Source: Thoreauomyces humboldtii
Taxonomy: Eukaryota > Chytridiomycota > Chytridiomycetes > Spizellomycetales > Powellomycetaceae
Reading direction: 5' to 3'
DNA: 12,001 nucleotides
Assembly (NCBI GenBank): GCA_027596035.1
Contig: JADGJA010000710.1
Coordinates: forward strand, 1-12,001
Numbering within the stretch: position 1 is the stretch's first letter; the number at the start of each line of letters is the position of its first letter. A program made the position numbers and the translations under genes. Below the pieces are notes generated by a model that did no database searches, was not told the DNA's origin, and was given only the letters and a program-made list of their open reading frames with translations. Shown here one piece after another: positions 6,565-12,001 of the stretch.

Positions 6565-8718
6565 TCATCCTCCATCGCCTTGATCTCCTCTCATCCCCAT
6601 GGCCCGCACCACCGACTCGGGGGCCGTGATAGGATCCAGATCGGTTGTAAGATCGATGACAGCCCACAGATCCGTGTCAATAACGCCATCGACCACCGAT
6701 CTAGGCCGAACCCTGCTTTTATCACGCAAGACCGTGTTCTGAACGACCGACAGAATGTGCTCGAACGCGTCGTCGTCGTCGTCGTCGGGCACCCGGATCG
6801 ATTCGGAGGCCGGGACGATCGTAGGAGGTGCATCCACGGTTTTTCGGCGCTTGACTTTTGGACGGGGACATGTGGCATCGAGGACCTTTCGCTTGCGAGG
6901 TCCTGGATTTGATGATGACGGCATGGGGTTGACGCTAGGGCAGGCAGGTGGTGGTGGCGGCAAGATCAGGACGGGGTGCTCTTTGCTTGAGCGATTGAGC
7001 TCGACGGGATCCTGAGGAAGCGTGGCATTCAGAGACGGAGAGGTGCTTGCCGTGCTACGACGCGGCGGCCACTTGCTAGAGCGTAGGCACGGCACTTCGA
7101 TGGAGAAGGTCGGCAAGTGACGTGCTGCCCGCAGTGGCTTGAGATCTTCGGTATCAACGGGAGAAGGTGTTGGAGATGGAGGTGGGTAGGGCGATTGCGC
7201 ATCGCTATGGCAGAGACTACTCTCATGCACGTCGCTACGATCCTGTGTCGAAAGACACGGGCTATCGATGTGGACAATGTAGTCTCGTGGCTTGGGAGAT
7301 TGCTTTCGTCCATCTGGGTATGGTAACGTGTTGGCTGTGCCCGTCGGTATAATAACCGACCAATTGTCAAGCGTGATTGTCGATGACTGAGCAAGGGTTC
7401 CAGTTCCAGGCGGCGCAAGGTCTTCAGCTTCGAGTTTCGACTGTCGATCCGCAGGTCTTGCAGTGACAGGTACGCCAGGATCGACTAAAACTTCCGATTT
7501 GCAGGTCGACGGAATCTCGACAAAGATCCGAGAAGGCACATCATATTCCGGTTTCAACGCTACCTCGCGCTTGATGTAGAAGTCCTGATAAGCAGTGGTG
7601 GAGGAAGATTCACTATGCTTCGGAGTCGGGTGGGAAGTGGGACTTTCGTGTTTCAGGTCCTCTTCATCAATAACGATCTCAATGCATCGAGGGTGGGAAG
7701 GTGATGATTCTTGTTTGGGCTGAGCGAAACTGTTTCCAGCAGACAGCAAGAAATCTGTGCGAGAGCCTGCTCGATAGGGAAGGCTGCTGCTTTCCGAAGT
7801 CGGCGCTTCAGATAACTCTTTCATTGAGGACCAGTAAGGGCAACGTGAATGCCTTCCAGCTCTGCCGACGCCGTCAACCAGGATTTCGATCTGTGGGGTT
7901 GGAGCAGAGGTCGGAGCACTCCCGCCAAGCGCGGCCTTGCTCGGCGAACCAACTTCTACTTGCACTGTCGCGCTGGCAAAGCCCGGCACTGGTGGCCTGT
8001 CGAGGAAACCACCCTTCTTCTCCGGAGATCCCCATAATACGACATCGGCCTGCCGCGTCGCACTCAAAAGATCTGGATCTTCCGACATGGGTTGACCCCG
8101 TCTACGAAGAGCAGTTGCTTCGGGAAAACTCCACGTGCGCGCATCCGCGCGCGCGGCAAGCAGAGCGGTGGACGGTCCATCTGCAGTGATCACTACAACA
8201 GTTCGTTGCGTCCGAAGTGTATCGTGCGACGATGATTCCACGGGCGACGTGTCCGCATGGGTCTCGTTCGCAGTTTTTTTCGCGCGCGGACGGTTCCTCC
8301 CTCGCAAGTTGATGCTGCGGGACGCGATGAAGTTGGGAGTTTCCGTCTCGCTGTCCCAGTCGTCCGAAGTGTCCCTCGCATCCACGTCATTGCTGCTACT
8401 ACATTCCGAGCCATCGACGAAGAATCCGTGTCCGAATTCGCAGGGTTTGGCTTTGCGAACCCATCCGTTGTCCACCACGATCTCGCCTTTAGTGATGTCG
8501 ATCTCATCCGCATCGTCGAACTCGCGGCTGTATCGTTCGAATATGCTTTCCCAGGCGCGCTTGAGACGTAGCTGCGACTGCTCGCGCTTTCCGGGAATCT
8601 GTTCTGGGGTTATGGCGGGAGCGAGGGGCGTGGATGGACAAAGCGAACGGAGGCAGTTGAGAGAAAGGTATGCCGGACGCGGTCCGGCTTCTGGAGGCGT
8701 GGATATCGAAAGGGACAT
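6565..8718 (-). CDS. Scm3/HJURP-like CENP-A histone chaperone candidate, single exon, 717 aa
   Basis: Scm3/HJURP proteins bind the centromeric histone CENP-A/H4 dimer and deposit it at centromeres. The evidence is one segment at residues 48-89, SQLRLKRAWESIFERYSREF followed by DDADEIDITKGEIVVDNGWV, which has the family pattern of a helix ending in (I/F)xxYxxxF, then DEIDxxTGEIVVDNGxx(R); here Lys replaces the usual Thr before GEI and Trp the usual His. The rest is long, disordered and Ser/Pro-rich, with an NLS-like GRNRPRAKK (140-148), a bipartite NLS near PRKRK (607-611) and KVKRRK (621-626), and an Asp run (645-650). There are SIM-like (276-282, 346-354, 687-690) and SUMO-acceptor motifs (355-358, 382-385, 388-391), plus SP/TP sites at 509-521. 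ATG 8718 has G at -3 and leaves about 47 residues before the domain. The gene has no introns, unlike its five neighbours. The alternative is another nuclear protein with a similar short motif. Confidence 0.65.
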   Translation of the reverse strand: MSLSISTPPEAGPRPAYLSLNCLRSLCPSTPLAPAITPEQIPGKREQSQLRLKRAWESIFERYSREFDDADEIDITKGEIVVDNGWVRKAKPCEFGHGFFVDGSECSSSNDVDARDTSDDWDSETETPNFIASRSINLRGRNRPRAKKTANETHADTSPVESSSHDTLRTQRTVVVITADGPSTALLAARADARTWSFPEATALRRRGQPMSEDPDLLSATRQADVVLWGSPEKKGGFLDRPPVPGFASATVQVEVGSPSKAALGGSAPTSAPTPQIEILVDGVGRAGRHSRCPYWSSMKELSEAPTSESSSLPYRAGSRTDFLLSAGNSFAQPKQESSPSHPRCIEIVIDEEDLKHESPTSHPTPKHSESSSTTAYQDFYIKREVALKPEYDVPSRIFVEIPSTCKSEVLVDPGVPVTARPADRQSKLEAEDLAPPGTGTLAQSSTITLDNWSVIIPTGTANTLPYPDGRKQSPKPRDYIVHIDSPCLSTQDRSDVHESSLCHSDAQSPYPPPSPTPSPVDTEDLKPLRAARHLPTFSIEVPCLRSSKWPPRRSTASTSPSLNATLPQDPVELNRSSKEHPVLILPPPPPACPSVNPMPSSSNPGPRKRKVLDATCPRPKVKRRKTVDAPPTIVPASESIRVPDDDDDDAFEHILSVVQNTVLRDKSRVRPRSVVDGVIDTDLWAVIDLTTDLDPITAPESVVRAMGMRGDQGDGG

Positions 8719-9232
8719 GGCCCGTGCGACGTGTTGGCGAAGGTTCCGATCAAGATGATGCGATCAGCGTGAGTTCTGCGGCATGCAGGTTGGGCCTGGG
8801 ATCGGGGACAAAAGGTGGTGCAAGCTCTAGGGTGGAAAGAAAGCAGGCCATGGATCGGCGGCTCCAGCCAGGATGGGGTTTCCGAGTCTTGACGAGAACG
8901 AGCGGGTGCTGACTTTCGTAGACAGAGAACGTTGTCACTCACGGTTCTCTCAAGAATCCGCAACGAGGAGATGTCCACCACTGGAACGTTCCAGTCTGAG
9001 ATGCGAGCGGGAACGAAGGAATGGGAAGTGCAATCGTGCCATCCGCCCAACAAAAAGGAAGGCAAGATGGCAAAGCCTCTGCGTCCGTGGTGTCCGCATC
9101 TGTCGGGGAGCCTCCGCAACAGCCTCCCAACAAACTCCTCCCTCGCACCTCACGATCATCTTGACCCATCTTTCCACCCTCGGCACAGAAACTTCTTGTA
9201 CTATAACCCGTTGCATTCTCAGCAGCAAAGTC
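8719..9232. promoter_or_regulatory. Divergent promoter, Scm3-like / UCH genes
   Basis: This 514-bp gap lies between two divergent start codons. Open frames here (for example plus 8932-9300 and minus 8610-9119) overlap real exons in other frames and have no recognisable similarity, so the stretch is read as non-coding. It contains the 16-bp palindrome at 8980-8995 and, close to the UCH start, a TATAA at 9202-9206, which is too near the ATG to be assigned with confidence. Confidence 0.6.
8980..8995. promoter_or_regulatory. 16-bp perfect palindrome, heat-shock-element-like
   Basis: ACTGGAACGTTCCAGT is its own reverse complement. Its core fits nGAAnnTTCn, the two-unit arrangement recognised by heat-shock factor; a full element needs a third unit, which is not clear here. 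It lies 237 bp before the UCH start and 261 bp before the Scm3-like start. Binding by HSF is inferred only from the pattern. Confidence 0.4.
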
Positions 9233-10434
9233 ATGTCCAAACCATCTTCATGGATCCCTCTGGAGGCCAATCCACAGGTACTGGCCACTTTTGCGTGTAG
9301 ATCTTACATTCGACACTTTTCCTTGCGATGCGTCTCGTCGCTCGATCTCCCCGTCTCAAAACTCCTCTCTTCTTGCTGCTCAAAGGTCATGAACACGTAC
9401 ACGCAGCGTCTCGGAGTGACCTCGGATTGGGCCTTCACCGATGTCTGGGGTTCGTTCGTCTGTTGGAAATTCCCCAGCTCACGAGGTCAGGCGCTGACGA
9501 GTGGGTTCCCCCGACACGTCCGACAGGACTCGACGACGACATGCTCGCATTCATCCCACGACCCGTCATCGCCGTCGTGCTGCTCTTCCCCATCACCCAA
9601 AAGGTAAAAAAAAAAAAAGAGGATGAATCTTCCTCAAGCCCCCAAATCGCGCATCGACGATGAGATGAGATGAGATGTTGATCACCATCCATTGTACTTG
9701 GGGGTTGGGTACCAAAAACCACAGTACGAAGCCTTTCGCAGAAGCGAAGAATCCCAGATCAGGTCCACTGGTCAGACGGTCAGTCCCGACCTCTACTTTG
9801 TGCGTCAGACGATCGGAAACGCGTGCGGCACCATCGGTCTCCTCCACGCCCTCGCCAACAACCTGGACACGCTTCGACCGGGTCCCGGTCCCTTGAAGAG
9901 CATCCTCGATCAGACAATGTCGAGTTCCCCGGACGATCGTGCCAAGGTGCTGGAGACGTCGGAGGATCTGGCGAGGGTCCATGAAGCGAGCTCCAGGGAG
10001 GGTCAGACGTCGGCTCCCAGCAGCGAGGACGATGTGGACACGCATTTCATCGCGTTCGTCAAGAAGGATGGGTGTCTCTATGAGATGGATGGTGGGTCGG
10101 TGGTTCGTGGGGGATCGCACTTTTTGCATGTGGGGATTCTGCCATGAGAGACGGGTTCTCACTCAGGTTTTTTCTTTTCGTAGGACGGAAACCTTTCCCC
10201 ATCAACCATGGATCCAGCACCGACGTTCTGGTGGATTCGGTCAAGGTCATCAAGCAGTTCATGGAGAGGGACCCTGGTAAGGAACCAATTCAACCCATTC
10301 CAAAACCGATCCTCTTACCTCCCCGCTTCCCCTCCCACAACCTGTCGTAATCTCATCTCTGTCGGATGCGATTTTGCCTTGCAGACAACCTGAACTTCAC
10401 GGTCATCGCCCTCGCGCCTGCTCAGCAAGACTGA
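9233..10434 (+). CDS. YUH1: Ubiquitin C-terminal hydrolase, UCH-L1/L3/YUH1 family, 6 exons, 231 aa
   Basis: This cysteine protease (peptidase C12) removes small adducts and short peptides from the C-terminus of ubiquitin and NEDD8/Rub1 in the cytosol. Exons are 9233-9277, 9386-9449, 9527-9603, 9725-10091, 10184-10276 and 10385-10434; the five GT..AG introns keep the frame. The product starts [16 protein letters not shown] and continues DWAFTDVWG and the Asp-rich [20 protein letters not shown], typical of UCH. The catalytic residues are all present: Gln90 and Cys96 in [18 protein letters not shown], His169 in DTHFIAFV and Asp184 in [14 protein letters not shown]. The crossover loop that limits substrate size lies around residues 148-167 and is Ser/acidic-rich. 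The length is close to UCH-L3 (230 aa). Intron 3 begins with GT followed by 13 A residues, and its donor is unusual for that. Start context is good (G at -3). Confidence 0.95.
9659..9677 (+). repeat. GATGA pentamer repeat in UCH intron 3
   Basis: Three perfect GATGA units plus GATG lie inside the intron at 9604-9724. They are 41 nt after the A13 run that follows the splice donor. Confidence 0.8.
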
Positions 10435-10597
10435 TCGTCTTTTTCGATTCGATCCTTCGCCAGCTTTTTGTCCCTGATTCCCTGTATCCTACTCTCTCTA
10501 TCCTCCTTTTTGGCACCTTTGATCTCCCGTGAAATCACATTGAGCAAAATTCCATTCCTCCAACGCCAAGCGCAGAAACAAACACTGGGACACTGAA

Positions 10598-10603
10598 TTT
10601 ATT
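10598..10603 (-). terminator. Possible AATAAA polyadenylation signal for the Yippee-like gene
   Basis: TTTATT on the plus strand reads AATAAA on the minus strand. It is about 610 nt past the Yippee-like stop codon. Fungal signals are loose, so this is only a candidate. Confidence 0.3.
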
Positions 10604-10609
10604 ACAAGT

Positions 10610-10701
10610 AGGACACACACCGACCAAAGACAGGGAAAGAACGGGACAAGAAGAGAAACCCAAAAAAAAAAAAAGAAAAGGAAAACACACACAAGAGAGG
10701 G
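10610..10701 (+). repeat. 92-nt tract with no T, including an A13 run
   Basis: No T occurs in these 92 bases, which are mostly A and G with some CA steps. They include 13 consecutive A residues at 10662-10674. The tract ends where the first G-quadruplex motif begins. Confidence 0.85.
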
Positions 10702-10727
10702 TGAACGGGTGGTTGGGAGAGGGGGGG
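10699..10727 (+). other. G-quadruplex motif 1
   Basis: Four G-runs lie at 10699-10701, 10707-10709, 10715-10717 and 10721-10727, separated by loops of 5, 5 and 3 nt. This satisfies the usual G3+N1-7 rule on the plus strand. Confidence 0.6.
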
Positions 10728-10766
10728 TGAGATAGCGAGAGCGAGTCCCGCGAACGAATGAAGGAA

Positions 10767-10792
10767 GGGGACGGGACGGGTCGGGGTCGGGG
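10767..10792 (+). other. G-quadruplex motif 2 (five G-runs, 2-nt loops)
   Basis: Five G-runs of 4, 3, 3, 4 and 4 bases lie at 10767-10770, 10773-10775, 10778-10780, 10783-10786 and 10789-10792. The loops are AC, AC, TC and TC. Two-nucleotide loops favour a very stable quadruplex, and the fifth run acts as a spare. Confidence 0.75.
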
Positions 10793-11213
10793 TTAAGAGA
10801 GTGGACAGCAGAAACATCAAGGGTGAGCACAACGCAAGAAAGGAAAAGGCACATAAGAGGAAGAACAGAACGGACGGTGGGCGAAGGGAATCATGGGACA
10901 ATAGGGTGGAAGGAGTAGATGCGTAGGGCGTATTTCCACTGGTCGAGGAAAGATGACTGTAGACGTTCAAGCAGTTGAATGGTTGAGAGATAAGCACGCG
11001 AAGATTGATGAGAAAGTGAGTTGTCGACAACGAAGCAGAGCAAAATATCGTCGGTGTGTCGTTGAGATGAGATGACGAGTGGATGGCATGGTTGAGACGG
11101 AGAGAAGGAAGGAAAAAAAGAGACGCAAGTCCTTTTCGTCACTTTTGTTGTTCATCCTTTTCGGATCTCCGGAGGACTGGTCCCTACCATTGAGACTGAG
11201 GAATTCTCCCTTC

Positions 11214-11936
11214 TCACACGACCTCGCAGACGAGTTGACGTTCGAGGATGAACTTTCCCTCCTTGTACTTCTGACTGGCTTCGAAGGCACGTTCCTGATG
11301 GCAAGAGGAATGGTTTTTTGGTGAGGACTTCTGGACGATTCTCCTTTGCATGGGCCTTCCTCCTGTCACTAAGGAATCTCCACCGAACGTACATATTTCC
11401 ACCTGAAAGACAAAGAACGTAGGGGGGATTAGCAAACGAGAAGGTAGAGGTAAAAGGGAGGGTGAACGGGCAGGCTGTCGGATGTGTGGGGAAGAAAGCA
11501 CTTTTGTACCCGACGAGCGCCTGGCAAGCCGTGCAGTAGATGTCCTTGACCGTGTGAACTCCGGTCGTCATGGTCGTGGTTCGTGGCGTCCCTTCCTGGA
11601 CGTTGACGCTGAGCAAATAGATAAACGATTGGGAAATCGGTGAGAAAGGTGGATTGTGCACTGACAGCTTCGTGCGTCCGTCCGTGCATCCGAACTCACA
11701 CATGCTGAAAGAGGTAGGCCCGACCCGTCGTGCCTTGGAAGGCCTGTAGGAAAAGGAAACGTTGTCAGCCAACCAACTGAGAGAAAAGGGACCGAACGGG
11801 TGCGGCGCAGTTTCCCTCTCACCTTTGAGATGATGTCGTCCGAGGTGGAGAGGTGGGTCTTGCATGTAGTGCATCCAAAGATGCGACTATCCGAGTGGGT
11901 TGGCGAGTCGAGGTAGCGTTTGTGAATGACCCCCAT
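11214..11936 (-). CDS. Yippee-like zinc-binding protein, 5 exons, 115 aa
   Basis: Yippee/YPEL proteins are small, highly conserved zinc-binding proteins of unclear biochemical role, found at nuclei, centrosomes or spindles in animals. Exons in transcript order are 11936-11823, 11743-11700, 11608-11510, 11402-11393 and 11294-11214, all with GT..AG introns. The joined protein has FGCTTCKTHLSTSDDIISKA, FQGTTGRAYLFQHVVNV, TTGVHTVKDIYCTACQALVG, then WKY from the microexon, then ERAFEASQKYKEGKFILER. Cysteines 22, 25, 78 and 81 give the family's CxxC-x52-CxxC zinc site exactly. Length is typical. Exon 4 is only 10 nt but is required to restore the conserved GWKY and the frame of the last exon. The tail QLVCEVV differs from animal YPEL and looks like fungal versions. 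The fold is related to Mis18 and cereblon, but this is not Mis18. Confidence 0.95.
11393..11402 (-). other. 10-nt microexon of the Yippee-like gene
   Basis: On the minus strand the sequence reads CAG|GTGGAAATAT|GTACGT, with a pyrimidine-rich stretch (TTTGTCTTTCAG) before it. It completes Gly86 and codes Trp87, Lys88 and Tyr89 of the conserved GWKY. Skipping it would shift the frame of the last exon. Confidence 0.85.
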
Positions 11937-12001
11937 TTGAGGGGGAAAGGTGGAGGAGGTCTGTGGTGTTTGTCGATTTGCCAGCCGGGGGCGAGGAGGG
12001 G
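11937..12001. promoter_or_regulatory. 5' flank of the Yippee-like gene (cut by window end)
   Basis: On the minus strand the 65 bases before the start codon are C/T-rich, including CCTCCTCCACCTTTCCCCCT just before it. This is typical of fungal 5' UTR or core-promoter sequence. No TATA box is visible in the part that can be seen. Confidence 0.4.

Larger units (their letters stand above)
10435..11213. other. Convergent intergenic region, UCH / Yippee-like 3' ends, purine-rich on plus strand
   Basis: This 779-bp gap separates two convergent genes. The plus strand from about 10604 to 10880 is strongly purine-rich, which creates long minus-strand frames (such as 10602-11030) full of Phe, Leu and Ser that are not credible proteins. 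The gap holds an AATAAA on the minus strand (10598-10603), a T-free tract (10610-10701) and two G-quadruplex motifs (10699-10727 and 10767-10792). If the AATAAA serves the Yippee-like gene, its 3' UTR would be about 600 nt and would transcribe the C-rich complement of these motifs. Confidence 0.55.

Noticed and set aside
6188..6912. Overlapping plus-strand frames in the gap and into the Scm3-like gene
   Set aside because: No recognisable similarity; the right part is antisense to the Scm3-like C-terminus.
8132..8160. Alternating GCGC runs that could adopt Z-DNA
   Set aside because: They are inside the Scm3-like coding frame, short, and explained by Ala/Arg codons.
10498..11030. Minus-strand frames rich in Phe, Leu and Ser that look like membrane proteins
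   Set aside because: The hydrophobic runs come from the pyrimidine-rich tract; no family pattern, and composition alone explains them.
11214..11936. Yippee-like gene as Mis18, which would pair functionally with the nearby Scm3-like gene
   Set aside because: The cysteine spacing and GWKYxxAFExSQKYKEGKF segment are those of Yippee/YPEL; Mis18 shares only the fold.

Overview
The window is a compact, intron-rich stretch of a fungal nuclear genome. Six protein-coding genes can be read, and every joined product is a eukaryotic family member. The introns are short (about 61-121 nt, with one of 242 nt). They carry GT..AG ends, and several donors are close to GTAAGT or GTGAGT. The Yippee-like protein ending in ILER plus a short tail, together with the C/G-rich third codon positions, suggests a basidiomycete. 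That placement is an inference; the family content alone would fit other filamentous fungi.

Layout, left to right. (1) 30-1635, minus: RMI1-like subunit of the RecQ helicase-Top3 dissolvasome, three exons, with a long proline-rich and acidic tail. (2) 1903-3392, plus: ARP1/centractin of dynactin, five exons, 376 aa, sharing a 267-bp divergent promoter with RMI1. (3) 3965-5321, minus: mitochondrial F1F0 ATP synthase gamma subunit (ATP3), five exons, 293 aa, convergent with ARP1 across a 572-bp gap that holds several hairpins. (4) 5322-6564: no convincing gene, but an unusual concentration of perfect hairpins in its ATP3-proximal half. (5) 6565-8718, minus: a single-exon 717-aa protein with an N-terminal Scm3/HJURP-type CENP-A chaperone motif, nuclear localisation signals and several SUMO-type motifs. 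(6) 9233-10434, plus: UCH-L1/L3/YUH1-type ubiquitin C-terminal hydrolase, six exons, 231 aa, divergent from the Scm3-like gene; the shared promoter contains a 16-bp palindrome that resembles a heat-shock element. (7) 11214-11936, minus: Yippee-like zinc-binding protein, five exons, 115 aa, including a 10-nt microexon. It converges on the UCH gene across a 779-bp gap that contains two G-quadruplex motifs and a 92-nt T-free tract.

The genes are independent housekeeping or nuclear-maintenance loci in alternating orientations. They are not an operon or a metabolic cluster, and no mobile element, CRISPR array, tRNA or rRNA was found. The points most worth following up are the microexon, the paired G-quadruplexes, the hairpin cluster upstream of ATP3, the SIM plus SUMO-site arrangement in two chromosome-maintenance proteins (RMI1 and the Scm3-like protein), and an in-frame stop at the RMI1 intron 2 donor that would yield a tail-less protein if that intron were retained.
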